The notes under the pieces are model-generated. The model worked only from the letters and a program-made list of their open reading frames with translations. It did not search any database and was not told the DNA's origin. Shown piece after piece: positions 1 through 7,280 of a stretch of DNA of 23,500 nt. Each line of letters begins with the position of its first letter. Positions within the stretch are counted from its first letter, which is position 1. Origin of the DNA: Candidatus Uhrbacteria bacterium (GTDB lineage Bacteria > Patescibacteriota > Patescibacteriia > JACQRZ01); contig JACQRZ010000051.1 of assembly GCA_016206235.1 (NCBI GenBank), forward strand, positions 1 through 23,500, given 5' to 3'. Position numbers and translations under genes: made by a program.

Positions 1-27
1 CTGCAGCTTTTAAACTTGATATAACCT

Positions 28-825
28 TTAGAATCTAAAAGTTTCTTTATTTGGATCCGTGGGATCCGTAATTACTTGAATCCGTCCCGGCGTGTTGACA
101 GCGCGGGCGTTGTTGATTCTGGTCGCAAACCACACACGAGGTATGGTAGTGGCTGGAATCTGTCCTTGCGGAACAGAAGCCTGCACGTGATAGAAACTCC
201 CGTTCGTGGAGTTCACCGGAATCACAGTGATATCGTACATCACGATCAACTGCACAGCATTCGTTTCTTGCGCGCCACGAACCGTAACGCCACTCCAAGC
301 TTCAAGGAAGCCGGTGAACGTTTCGTCGTAGGGCACAAGAGTAGCGCCGAGCCATCCAAAAGGAAGGTTGATCCGTGTCAGTTTGTTGTATGTGTCATAC
401 ACGACGCGAGCGAAACGATTATTTCCGCTCACAATCTCGGTAACAGTCGCATAGACCCCAGCAGCTGGCGTGGGAATTGCGGCTGGTGGCGTAATCGTGG
501 GTGCGATCGTCGGTAGAGATACCGGCGGCTGGTAGATAGGTGGCTGGCCTACCGGCTGTTGATATACGGGGGGCTGGTAGCCACCACTTGGCGGATTGGT
601 GTTAACAATAACACCCTGCTGCGGCAGTTGACCTTGCGGCGGAAAATACACCGGCGCTGATCCTGTTGCCGTTCCATACGTCGGCAGTGCGCCAATATTC
701 GTCGTTACGTTTACCTGGACCGGCGGGTCAACAGGCGCTTTCATATTCGTCGCACAGGCGGCGAGAACAAGCATGACACAAACAATGCAAATCTTCATTG
801 CCTTAGACGAATTGGCGCACATCAT
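28..825 (-). CDS. Proline-rich lipoprotein, function unknown
   Basis: This 265-residue protein begins with a lipoprotein signal: a short charged start, a hydrophobic stretch and the lipobox LVLAAC with the lipidated cysteine at residue 24. It should be anchored to the outer face of the membrane. Residues about 32-125 are a flexible Pro/Gln/Tyr-rich linker with repeated QPPVYQQP-like motifs. Residues about 125-265 look like a small folded, beta-rich domain that I do not recognise. The first ATG lies one base after the TAA of the upstream gene, with an AAGGGGG ribosome site inside that gene's last codons, so the two genes are probably co-transcribed and translationally coupled. An ATG at 798 (residue 10) is an alternative start that also keeps the signal peptide. 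No enzymatic motif is visible; a role as a surface-exposed partner of the neighbouring exported protein is inference. Confidence 0.8.
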   Translation of the reverse strand: MMCANSSKAMKICIVCVMLVLAACATNMKAPVDPPVQVNVTTNIGALPTYGTATGSAPVYFPPQGQLPQQGVIVNTNPPSGGYQPPVYQQPVGQPPIYQPPVSLPTIAPTITPPAAIPTPAAGVYATVTEIVSGNNRFARVVYDTYNKLTRINLPFGWLGATLVPYDETFTGFLEAWSGVTVRGAQETNAVQLIVMYDITVIPVNSTNGSFYHVQASVPQGQIPATTIPRVWFATRINNARAVNTPGRIQVITDPTDPNKETFRF

Positions 826-826
826 A

Positions 827-2059
827 TTATTTGTTTTCCCCCTTCACAGGCCGGAGAGTAACTTGCAGGCCGCTATAGAGCGCACCGCTTACTTCTTTGC
901 CATCTGCATATTTTGTGCCGCCGAGCGCATAGTCAGCAAACACATTCAACGTAAGCGGACCGTTTTCGAATTGCGCTCCAAGGCCGAGTCCAGATTGAAT
1001 GAAGTATAGAGACGGTGCAACGAGATGCGCATAGGTTGCGCCGCGCAAACCGACCCAGTGCTTGTCAAACTTCCAGCGAAGTGGCGTAACACTTCCGGTT
1101 ACATACGCTTTATTCCATAGATCGGTATTCAGCGTGAGCTCGGTCGGTCCGACATAGTCGAACTCTCTCTTGAGCTCAGCGCCAACGCTGAATGACGCTG
1201 ATGCATTTGTGGTGGTGATAGGACCACCCCAAAACGTGAGCGTGTCATCCAAAAACCCTGCACCAAGGCGAACAGTATTCGCCGTGTCCATGGTTGAAAT
1301 GGGATTAAAATTCGGCAGGTCGGCCGCCCGACCGTAGATATCCTGAACCTTCAAAGTTACGCCATCAAAATCATAACCAATACCAATGTTGGCCGACCAA
1401 TTGGCGTTTCTTTGTGTATCTTCAAAGGATGCGGGCTTGTGACCGCGCGATCCTGCAGTAATCATGAACCTGTTTTGGGGTTCACGGTAGATGACAATAG
1501 GCGGCTCAACCGACGGTGTCGAATAAGGAGGGAACGGAGGGAACGGCGGAATTTCCACGCGAATTTCGCTCGGTTTTTCTTCCGCAACCCTGAACCACTT
1601 CCCCTTCTTAATCATGATTTTGCCGCAACGAACGAGCAGCAACCCATAAATATCTTTTCCAAGATATGCTTTTGGGATTTCTACTCGAATTTCAACGCCG
1701 CTTTCGGCAACGTACTTTTCATACCTATATTCAACAGTGCTTGAGGTTGTCAAGTATCGAATATTTCCCGGCGTTGTTACCGGCCCCTTAAATAGGGGTA
1801 CCGGACGGCCGTTCTCGTCGATAAACAAGAATTTGAAGTATTCATAGTTCTTCAACGTTGCATTGAGCACCAACGTCTTACCTCCTGGAAGTTCCTTGAT
1901 AGTATCAAGATTCCATTCAGCAGACGGGTTCATGATATAGACTGGACGCGAACTGCCAGCAAAGGCAGAATCTGCTATGCCAACAACAGCCATCATTACG
2001 GCCGTTGCCGTTGTAATTATCAAGTTTTTTAGGCTTTCAAGGAACGGCGTTTTTGCCAT
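827..2059 (-). CDS. Exported beta-rich (possibly barrel-like) protein, function unknown
   Basis: The start at 2059 is chosen because AGGAGG lies just upstream of it and because it gives a clean Sec signal peptide: a Lys-containing N-terminus, a hydrophobic core and the cleavage motif AFA|GSS near residue 34, for a 410-residue precursor. The open frame extends to 2194 but those codons carry no signal features. Residues about 40-165 look like a small beta domain. A Pro-rich linker with PPFPPFPP follows at about 170-200. The last 200 residues consist of strands with alternating hydrophobic and polar residues, typical of an antiparallel barrel (for example LGLGAQFENGPLTLNVFADY). It does not end in the terminal Phe/Trp of classical outer-membrane proteins, so secreted or wall-associated remains possible. 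It is the first gene of a two-gene unit with the lipoprotein at 28-825. Confidence 0.8.
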   Translation of the reverse strand: MAKTPFLESLKNLIITTATAVMMAVVGIADSAFAGSSRPVYIMNPSAEWNLDTIKELPGGKTLVLNATLKNYEYFKFLFIDENGRPVPLFKGPVTTPGNIRYLTTSSTVEYRYEKYVAESGVEIRVEIPKAYLGKDIYGLLLVRCGKIMIKKGKWFRVAEEKPSEIRVEIPPFPPFPPYSTPSVEPPIVIYREPQNRFMITAGSRGHKPASFEDTQRNANWSANIGIGYDFDGVTLKVQDIYGRAADLPNFNPISTMDTANTVRLGAGFLDDTLTFWGGPITTTNASASFSVGAELKREFDYVGPTELTLNTDLWNKAYVTGSVTPLRWKFDKHWVGLRGATYAHLVAPSLYFIQSGLGLGAQFENGPLTLNVFADYALGGTKYADGKEVSGALYSGLQVTLRPVKGENK

Positions 2060-2092
2060 TTTTAGGCCTCCTAGACAAAAACAGTAACCGAA

Positions 2093-2121
2093 ATCTAACC
2101 ACACGGCTGAGTATTTGTCAA
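2093..2121 (-). promoter_or_regulatory. Promoter for the minus-strand exported-protein operon
   Basis: Read on the minus strand there is a perfect -35 TTGACA (2116-2121), a 17-nt spacer and TTAGAT (2093-2098) preceded by TGG, an extended -10. Transcription would start near 2086, leaving a leader of about 27 nt that contains the AGGAGG site. Confidence 0.6.
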
Positions 2122-2178
2122 ATTTCCTTATATTTAAAGGGTTTATTGATTTTTTCAGCGTGGTCAGTGATTTTTTAT

Positions 2179-2257
2179 TGTCATTCCAAGTCAATAGCGA
2201 GAAATCACATTTGTTTTCGCAATAAAAGCGGGATCCCTCATGTTATTCGGGATGACA
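2179..2257. repeat. Palindrome-ended intergenic element
   Basis: The 79-bp segment starts with TGTCATTCC and ends with GGGATGACA, which are inverse complements except for one base. Inside it GCGAGAAA can pair with TTTTCGC. It lies in the divergent gap between the minus- and plus-strand exported genes, upstream of the -35 of each. The ends resemble the TGTCATTCC-type palindromes scattered in many bacterial genomes; membership of a named family is not shown here. Nothing else is seen in the 2060-2341 gap apart from the two promoters. Confidence 0.5.
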
Positions 2258-2280
2258 GCATTAAGTATGAGCTTGGAGGC

Positions 2281-2309
2281 TTGACCGTTTGCTATTCTTT
2301 TGCTAAACA
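2281..2309 (+). promoter_or_regulatory. Probable promoter of the Thr/Pro-rich lipoprotein gene
   Basis: TTGACC at 2281-2286 is followed after 17 nt by TAAACA (2304-2309), with TGC directly before it (extended -10). The -10 hexamer is weak. A strong GAGGAGG ribosome site follows before the ATG at 2342. Confidence 0.45.
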
Positions 2310-2341
2310 TAAGGCACTTGTTTTTTGAGGAGGTTTCCAAA

Positions 2342-3154
2342 ATGGAAGCGAAAAACATCGCGTACATTGCAAAGATGTTTACAATTACTGTTACCGGACT
2401 GATCGTTGCTTGTTCCGGTGATTTGAGCAAGCTTGGGGCCGGGATTAGCGTTGCCGGTTCGCCGGCCGTGTCTCCTTCGGCAGCCACTGGCTCGACGACG
2501 ATCGCACCCGTAACGAACACGGCGACACCATCGGCTACTGCTTCGGTCGAGCCGGTGAAGAATACCGCGACGCCGACGCCGATTCCACCGGCTACGCGTT
2601 CGATTAACTTGACCGCGCCGAACGGCACGATCGTGTATCCTGGGCAGCGTCCGCATGCCCAAACCGATATTAATCGGTACGAATTTGTCAATGACGCTGC
2701 TGAAGATGCTTGGACGCTGTATGTTCGATGCTCAAACGATACCAAGCCTGGAACGTATCCGATTAACGCTGATTCGCCGCGACTGTTTGACATTTACTGT
2801 CCAGAAGCTGTTGAATCGCTTGTCGGCGAGAAGATTAATCTTGCGGCCTGGTTGCAAGGCAAGAAGTATCACCAGAGTTCTGAAATAGCAAAGTTGAGCT
2901 ATACGGTGAGCGCGCGTCCGACTCCGTCGCCAACCGCGACGCCAACCGCGACGCCAGCGCCGACGCCTACGCCAACCGCGACGCCAGCGCCGACGCCAGC
3001 GCCGACGCCTACGCCAACCGCGACGCCGACGCCGGCTCCCACGCCGACTGCGACGCCTACGCCTACGCCGAGCCCGACTCCGGCTCCGACGGACACTCCG
3101 ACGCCTACGCCAACCCCGTCGCCTACGCCGACGCAAGGCACGGCAATTAACTAG
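2342..3154 (+). CDS. Lipoprotein with Thr/Pro/Ala repeat tail, function unknown
   Basis: The ATG at 2342 is preceded by GAGGAGG with good spacing, which decides this start over the upstream ATG at 2300. The 270-residue product has a lipoprotein signal ending in LIVAC with Cys24 as the lipidation site. Residues 25-85 are Ser/Thr/Pro/Ala-rich and probably an extended stalk. Residues about 88-190 form the only folded-looking part; it holds two cysteines (in RCSND and IYCPE) that could form a disulfide, and I do not recognise it. Residues about 192-265 are a low-complexity tail built of TP, ATP and PTPAPTP units. Such tails are usually extended surface linkers or sites of O-glycosylation; for this protein that is inference. 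The gene is monocistronic: its own promoter lies upstream and a terminator follows at 3181. Confidence 0.82.
   Translation: MEAKNIAYIAKMFTITVTGLIVACSGDLSKLGAGISVAGSPAVSPSAATGSTTIAPVTNTATPSATASVEPVKNTATPTPIPPATRSINLTAPNGTIVYPGQRPHAQTDINRYEFVNDAAEDAWTLYVRCSNDTKPGTYPINADSPRLFDIYCPEAVESLVGEKINLAAWLQGKKYHQSSEIAKLSYTVSARPTPSPTATPTATPAPTPTPTATPAPTPAPTPTPTATPTPAPTPTATPTPTPSPTPAPTDTPTPTPTPSPTPTQGTAIN
2916..3136 (+). repeat. GC-rich minisatellite coding the Thr/Pro/Ala tail
   Basis: About 220 bp are built almost entirely of 6-nt steps (ACGCCA, ACGCCT, GCGCCG, ACTCCG) in recurring combinations such as ACGCCAACCGCGACGCCAGC. Because the step is a multiple of three, copy-number change would lengthen or shorten the tail without a frameshift. 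It is much more GC-rich than its surroundings. Confidence 0.85.
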
Positions 3155-3180
3155 CTACTAGTAAACATCTATACGATTAA

Positions 3181-3216
3181 GAGCCTCTTCTCTCGGGAAG
3201 AGGCTTCATTATTTTT
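3181..3216 (+). terminator. Intrinsic terminator after the Thr/Pro-rich lipoprotein gene
   Basis: AGCCTCTTC (3182-3190) pairs perfectly with GAAGAGGCT (3197-3205) across a 6-nt loop, followed by CATTATTTTT. It lies 27 nt after the stop codon. Confidence 0.85.
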
Positions 3217-3280
3217 AGCTTACAGCTTGTAGCTTTTAGGATTTTCGTTCTGCAAGCTAAAAGCTGACAGCTATAAGCAC
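3216..3280. repeat. Facing heptanucleotide arrays (AGCTT type)
   Basis: The left array 3216-3236 has three 7-nt units (TAGCTTA, CAGCTTG, TAGCTTT). The right array 3253-3280 has four (CAAGCTA, AAAGCTG, ACAGCTA, TAAGCAC). The cores AGCTT and AAGCT are complementary, so the two halves can form an imperfect hairpin with a 16-nt loop. The array runs up to the promoter of the next gene. Confidence 0.8.
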
Positions 3281-3285
3281 AGAGG

Positions 3286-3294
3286 TGCTATACT
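3286..3294 (+). promoter_or_regulatory. Extended -10 promoter for the polysaccharide genes
   Basis: TGC followed by TATACT gives a good extended -10. The nearest -35-like sequence, CTGACA at 3264-3269, is 19 nt upstream and lies inside the heptanucleotide array. The start point would be near 3301, only about 12 nt before the ATG at 3313. Confidence 0.5.
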
Positions 3295-3312
3295 GAAAGC
3301 GTACTCTTATTT

Positions 3313-4719
3313 ATGTTTTCCATTATTTCTCCACAAAACATCCTTCTCTTTCTTGCCGCGTACTTGCCCTTTGAGCCATTTCTTTTGAAATTGTGTCCCG
3401 ATGCTTTGTATGTTGTTGCACGTTATCTGCCAGAACTTTTGATCTACGGCCTTGTGATCTATGTCGGCATTCTGCTTTGGCAAAAAAAGATTCAGTACCG
3501 ATCATCGCCTCTTGTTATTCCATTTGTTTTATTATTGTGTGTCGCAAGCTCCTCCATGATTGTAAACCAAACGCCACTAGAGGTCGGTCTCTTGGGTATT
3601 CGGCAAATGATACGCTTCTTGCTTGTGTACTTTATTGTGATGTTACTTGCGCCTAGCAGAGCGTTTATTCAAAAATTTTTGGTAATTCTTTTTTCAGTCG
3701 CACTCTTTCAAGGACTTCTTGGTATTGCACAAAGTTTCATTGGCACGTCACTCGATACTTTCTTGATACCATCAGCGGCAAAATCATTTGCAGGGTACCA
3801 ACTCACACAAGGAGTGCAACAGTTTTGGGAGGCAGGCCAGCGAGTAACAGGTACGCTTGGCAGATATGACCAGCTTGGCATCTTCTTAGGCATGATACTC
3901 CTCATCATCGCCGCACTTCTGTACGAAAACTCGAAAATACAAAATGTAAAAAAAGCCATAATTCATAATTCTTACTTCATAATTCTAGCGATAGCTCTAT
4001 TACCATCTTTTCTCCTCTCGTATTCCCGCGCCGCGTGGTTTGGAACACTTCTTGGATTATTTGTGACCGGATATATCATCAATAAAGATAAAAAAATTCT
4101 GTATGCGGGACTCACGTTTCTTTGTTTAGGAATGGCGTATATCGGCTACTCGACCGTTTCGGGCAAGTATCTTATAGATGTGCCAAACCAAAATCTTGCG
4201 CAACGTTTTTTTGAGGCATTTTCCTATGAGCGCTGGAAGGGGGAGTACGATGGATTGGGTAGGTTGTATTTTGCCGTTCATACGCCGGCAACCGTTGTTG
4301 CAAGCTCTCCACTGGTCGGCGTTGGACCAGGAAGTTACGGAGGGGGTGCTGTGGCAGCATTGCATTATACGGTAAAATATGATGAACTTGGCCTGCCGTT
4401 TGGCATCTATGGCACCGATGGGTACATCGACAATAATTGGTTTTCGTTGTGGGGAGAGCTTGGCACGCTTGGATTGATCTTATATTTCTTCCTCATCGCG
4501 TTTATTTTTATTGAGGCGCGACAGCTCTACAGATACAGCGAGGATCCGCTTACTCGCTCTCTCGCCCTGGCAGGTATGGGGATTATTGTTGCAGTGTCGT
4601 TTCAGGCACTTCTGGCCACCTACTTTGAGGTTCGAACGGTCGGATTTTATTTGTGGTTGATAGCAGGAATTGTGGCATCGCAGAAAATTTCCAATAAACA
4701 ATTTCCAATATCTAATTAA
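3313..4719 (+). CDS. Wzy/O-antigen-ligase-like polytopic membrane protein
   Basis: The 468-residue protein is mostly hydrophobic, with roughly ten predicted membrane helices and a large outside loop at about residues 280-375, the layout of the O-antigen ligase/polymerase superfamily (Wzy_C). Family-like motifs are SYSRAAWFG (236-244), in which the Arg is the kind of residue used for lipid-linked sugar binding, and the PLVGVGPGSYG stretch (333-343) ahead of the last helices. In this family the enzyme transfers or polymerises undecaprenyl-linked glycans outside the membrane; polymerase versus ligase cannot be decided. Two GT4 transferases follow, which supports a surface-polysaccharide role. 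Two oddities are visible: a heptanucleotide array at 3957-3984 codes the segment around residues 216-224, and the last eleven residues are coded by another array that runs through the stop codon. Confidence 0.85.
   Translation: MFSIISPQNILLFLAAYLPFEPFLLKLCPDALYVVARYLPELLIYGLVIYVGILLWQKKIQYRSSPLVIPFVLLLCVASSSMIVNQTPLEVGLLGIRQMIRFLLVYFIVMLLAPSRAFIQKFLVILFSVALFQGLLGIAQSFIGTSLDTFLIPSAAKSFAGYQLTQGVQQFWEAGQRVTGTLGRYDQLGIFLGMILLIIAALLYENSKIQNVKKAIIHNSYFIILAIALLPSFLLSYSRAAWFGTLLGLFVTGYIINKDKKILYAGLTFLCLGMAYIGYSTVSGKYLIDVPNQNLAQRFFEAFSYERWKGEYDGLGRLYFAVHTPATVVASSPLVGVGPGSYGGGAVAALHYTVKYDELGLPFGIYGTDGYIDNNWFSLWGELGTLGLILYFFLIAFIFIEARQLYRYSEDPLTRSLALAGMGIIVAVSFQALLATYFEVRTVGFYLWLIAGIVASQKISNKQFPISN
3957..3984 (+). 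repeat. Heptanucleotide array inside the wzy-like gene
   Basis: There are four 7-nt units: CATAATT, CATAATT, CTTACTT, CATAATT. They code a stretch near residues 216-224 at the start of a predicted membrane helix. The upstream bases 3926-3953 (GAAAACT, CGAAAAT, ACAAAAT, GTAAAAA) show a weaker 7-nt period. Confidence 0.7.
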
Positions 4720-4786
4720 TGCCCGAAAATTTCAAATTTTTAATGTTGGGAGTTCATTGGGAATTGGATATTGGATATTAGAAATT
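4686..4786. repeat. Facing heptanucleotide arrays between wzy-like and GT4 genes
   Basis: The left array 4686-4720 has five AAT-initial units (AATTTCC, AATAAAC, AATTTCC, AATATCT, AATTAAT) and covers the last codons and stop of the wzy-like gene. The right array starts at 4756 with ATTGGGA, ATTGGAT, ATTGGAT, ATTAGAA and runs into ATTATGA, which contains the ATG of the next gene. Left units read as the reverse complement of right units (AATTTCC against GGAAATT-like), so the two can pair. Confidence 0.8.
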
Positions 4787-6019
4787 ATGAAGGTTGTTCT
4801 GATTAACAAATACTACTATCGCAGGCGAGGTGGAGAGACCTCGTTTTTTGACGTGAAAGATATTTTGGAAAAGAACGGCCATACGGTCATTCCTTTTTCC
4901 ATGCATCATCCTGACAACGAAGAAACGCCATGGTCAACCTATTTTGTATCGCATCTTGAGTACACTCAAGGCACTCTTTTTTCTCTTATTGCCAAGGGGT
5001 TGAAATCGCTCTATTCCTTAGAAGCACGTTCCCGCTTTTCGAAACTTATTGAAGAAACGCGTCCGGATATTGTTCATATTCACAATATCTATCACCACCT
5101 CTCACCATCGATTCTCGACGTGTGCCGCAACAAGAAGATTCCAGTTGTGCAAACCGTTCATGACTATAAGCTTGTGTGCCCAAATTACAGACTCTTTGCG
5201 CATGGCAAGGTTAATGAGGAGTGCAAGAAGTCACTCTGGCGTGATTTTTTGCATCGGACACATAAGCGATCGTTCATACAAAGTTTTGCAGTCTGCTTTG
5301 AGTCATGGCTGCATCGTGTGCTTGGTTCCTGGAAAAAGGGCGTTAGTCACTGGATTTCTCCATCATATTTTGTAAGAAACAAACTCATTGAGTTTGGCAT
5401 GCCCGCAGACAGAATTTCTGTCATCCATCATTCCGTAAACCCTTTGCAACAAACAGAGAAAGTCTCTAACCTACAACCTAAAAATGGCGTGGCATACATT
5501 GGTGCATTATCAGAAGAAAAGGGAATTGAGACGCTTATTGAGGCTTTGCACTATGTTGACACGACCTTGCATATCTATGGCGATGGGCCGCATAGAACAT
5601 TTCTGGAACATTTGGCAAACGATAGTGGCGTGAACGACAAGATAGTCTTCCATGGATTTATTCCACGAGAACGGTTGCTTGTGGAAATCCAAAAACACGC
5701 CTGTGTCGTGGTGCCATCGCGTTGGTATGAAGTATTTGGGTACGTAGTCCTTGAAAGCTATGCGGTTAGGTTGCCTGTTATTGCCGCCAGAATAGGCGCA
5801 CTGCCAGAAGTGACTTGTCATTCTGATCTTTTGTTTGAACCAGGGAATGCGTATGATTTAGCCCAGAAGATTTTTTTCATTCTTCAATCGCCTGAGCGAT
5901 GTCAAGAATATGGTTTGCAAGGGAAGGCACATGTGGAAAACTTTTTTTCTCCAGACGTCTATTATCTCAAATTGAGAGATATTTATAATAAAATTTTGGA
6001 TAAGTCTTTTTCATCTTGA
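4787..6019 (+). CDS. Glycosyltransferase family 4 (GT4) protein
   Basis: I place the start at the ATG at 4787 because the protein then begins with the typical first beta strand MKVVLINKYYYRRRGG; the frame is open upstream only through the repeat array. The 410-residue product has two Rossmann-like halves (GT-B fold). The second half starts at GVAYIGALSEEKGIETLIEAL and carries YGDGP and the motif EVFGYVVLE, the E-x7-E pattern that contacts the nucleotide-sugar donor in GT4 enzymes. The acceptor side near the start has the Gly-Gly-Glu motif. It should transfer a sugar from a nucleotide donor to a lipid-linked acceptor at the inner membrane face; sugar identity is unknown. A degenerate heptanucleotide run (5463-5483) codes the interdomain linker SNLQPKN. 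There is no Shine-Dalgarno site. Confidence 0.88.
   Translation: MKVVLINKYYYRRRGGETSFFDVKDILEKNGHTVIPFSMHHPDNEETPWSTYFVSHLEYTQGTLFSLIAKGLKSLYSLEARSRFSKLIEETRPDIVHIHNIYHHLSPSILDVCRNKKIPVVQTVHDYKLVCPNYRLFAHGKVNEECKKSLWRDFLHRTHKRSFIQSFAVCFESWLHRVLGSWKKGVSHWISPSYFVRNKLIEFGMPADRISVIHHSVNPLQQTEKVSNLQPKNGVAYIGALSEEKGIETLIEALHYVDTTLHIYGDGPHRTFLEHLANDSGVNDKIVFHGFIPRERLLVEIQKHACVVVPSRWYEVFGYVVLESYAVRLPVIAARIGALPEVTCHSDLLFEPGNAYDLAQKIFFILQSPERCQEYGLQGKAHVENFFSPDVYYLKLRDIYNKILDKSFSS
5463..5483 (+). repeat. Degenerate heptanucleotide run inside the GT4 gene
   Basis: There are three 7-nt units: TCTCTAA, CCTACAA, CCTAAAA. They code the linker between the two Rossmann halves, a place where extra residues are tolerated. 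It resembles the CCTAGAA array before rpsK. With only three units the call is weak on its own. Confidence 0.45.
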
Positions 6020-6042
6020 CAAATAATTTGACTGATCATTAG

Positions 6043-6051
6043 TGATATTCT
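6043..6051 (+). promoter_or_regulatory. Possible extended -10 promoter of the second GT4 gene
   Basis: TGA directly precedes TATTCT (6046-6051). No -35 sits at the right distance: the perfect TTGACA at 6016-6021 is 24 nt away and overlaps the stop of the previous gene. Transcription would start about 9 nt before the ATG at 6067. Confidence 0.35.
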
Positions 6052-6066
6052 AAGCTAAGCGATACT

Positions 6067-7185
6067 ATGCGTATCGCGATGATCGGACAAAAGGGTGTGC
6101 CGGTTCGTTCAGGAGGAGTAGAACGGCATGTCCACGACCTGGTTCGGCGCTTGGCAGGTAGCTTGCCCTGCGTATTTGTCTATTGTCGCAAGCGTTATTG
6201 TGGTCCCGATTTTTCTCGCGATTTTTTTGGCGCACAGCGCATCTTTATCCCTACTGTGAAGAATAAGTATCTTGAGACGCTTGTACATACTTTTTTTTCA
6301 ACATGTCATGCACTTGCATCCCGTATGGATGTCTATCATTTCCATGGAATAGGACCAGCTCTCTTTTCGTGGCTGCCGCGCTTGCTTCATCCTCGCGCAA
6401 AAGTAGTCCTCACCTTTCACTGCCAAGATTACTTTCACCAAAAGTGGGGTTTTTGGGGAAGGTGTGCATTCCGACTTGGCGAATGGATTGGCTGTCGCAT
6501 GGCGCATCGAATTATTGTGGTGTCGCCGATTTTGCAAAAATATGTAAAAGAACGTTACGGTCGATACGCTCTGACTATTCCAAACACTGTTCCCCCTACA
6601 GAGATACAGCCAAACGATATTTTAGAAAAAATGTCGCTCCGGCCAAATGAATATCTTCTCTCGGTATCACGCCTCGTACGACACAAAGGAATTCATACCA
6701 TTATTCATGCGTATGCATCATTGCATAAGGAATCGTACACACTACCGCCGCTTGTTATTGTGGGAGACGGCAGTTTTAGCGCGGAGTACGTACGTGAACT
6801 CAAAAAACTCGCCCTGGGAACGCCATCCATTCTCTTTGTAGGAGAGCAATCGCACGATGCACTGGCGCAGCTGTATTCTCATGCGCGGCTTTTTATTCAT
6901 GCTTCTGAAACGGAAGGGTTGTCGTATGCGCTTCTCGAAGCGATGAGTTATGGGTGCGCTGTGTTGGTGTCCGACATTGCCGAAAATGCGGCAGTGCTTC
7001 CTAGTATTGGAGTGCAATTCAAGACAGGGGATAGCGGTAATTTACGTGAAAAGATCATACAATGCCTATCAATACAGTTTGATTACAGCTATCGAGATAT
7101 CTATCGCGAGCACGTTGAATCGCATTTCAACTTTGAGGATGCGTTCCAGCGCTCGCTCGCGCTGTACGAATCACTTGCAGAATAA
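6067..7185 (+). CDS. Glycosyltransferase family 4 (GT4) protein
   Basis: This 372-residue protein starts MRIAMIGQKGVPVRSGGVER, the first strand and glycine-rich acceptor-side loop of a GT4 subgroup that includes rhamnosyl- and related transferases. The C-terminal half carries LLSVSRLVRHKGIHTIIHAY, VGDGS and then ETEGLSYALLEAMSYG, whose EGLSYALLE is the E-x7-E donor-binding motif. Length and domain order are normal for a complete enzyme. It probably acts at the cytoplasmic membrane face on the same glycan as the previous two genes; the sugar cannot be predicted. It is separated from the first GT4 gene by only 47 nt with a possible own promoter, so it may be co-transcribed or independently started. 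Confidence 0.88.
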   Translation: MRIAMIGQKGVPVRSGGVERHVHDLVRRLAGSLPCVFVYCRKRYCGPDFSRDFFGAQRIFIPTVKNKYLETLVHTFFSTCHALASRMDVYHFHGIGPALFSWLPRLLHPRAKVVLTFHCQDYFHQKWGFWGRCAFRLGEWIGCRMAHRIIVVSPILQKYVKERYGRYALTIPNTVPPTEIQPNDILEKMSLRPNEYLLSVSRLVRHKGIHTIIHAYASLHKESYTLPPLVIVGDGSFSAEYVRELKKLALGTPSILFVGEQSHDALAQLYSHARLFIHASETEGLSYALLEAMSYGCAVLVSDIAENAAVLPSIGVQFKTGDSGNLREKIIQCLSIQFDYSYRDIYREHVESHFNFEDAFQRSLALYESLAE

Positions 7186-7280
7186 GACTCAAGACAATCT
7201 GGCGGGGTTGCAATTTTTTTTCATATACTCTACTGTATAAAAACACAATAAACTACATCGTTTTTGATGTCATTTTTTTT

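Noticed and set aside
2060..2194. 45-codon upstream extension of the beta-rich exported protein
   Set aside because: It would hide the signal peptide and contains the promoter; AGGAGG points to the ATG at 2059.
2191..2793. Long open frame of 200 codons on the minus strand
   Set aside because: It lies opposite the lipoprotein gene, whose lipobox and ribosome site are clear; the frame is open because of the biased Ala/Thr/Pro codons on the other strand.
2916..3136. Repeat block as a CRISPR array
   Set aside because: There are no spacers; it is a coding 6-nt-step repeat.
2732..3141. Arg-rich and Gly/Val-rich frames opposite the Thr/Pro repeat
   Set aside because: Low-complexity shadows of the GC-rich minisatellite, with no ribosome site.
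4670..4786. N-terminal extension of the first GT4 protein
   Set aside because: These 39 codons lie in the repeat array and overlap the previous gene; the protein fold starts at the ATG at 4787.
7214..7241. Promoter directly upstream of secD
   Set aside because: TATACT and TATAAA occur, but no -35 has acceptable spacing and there is no extended -10, so it is not listed.
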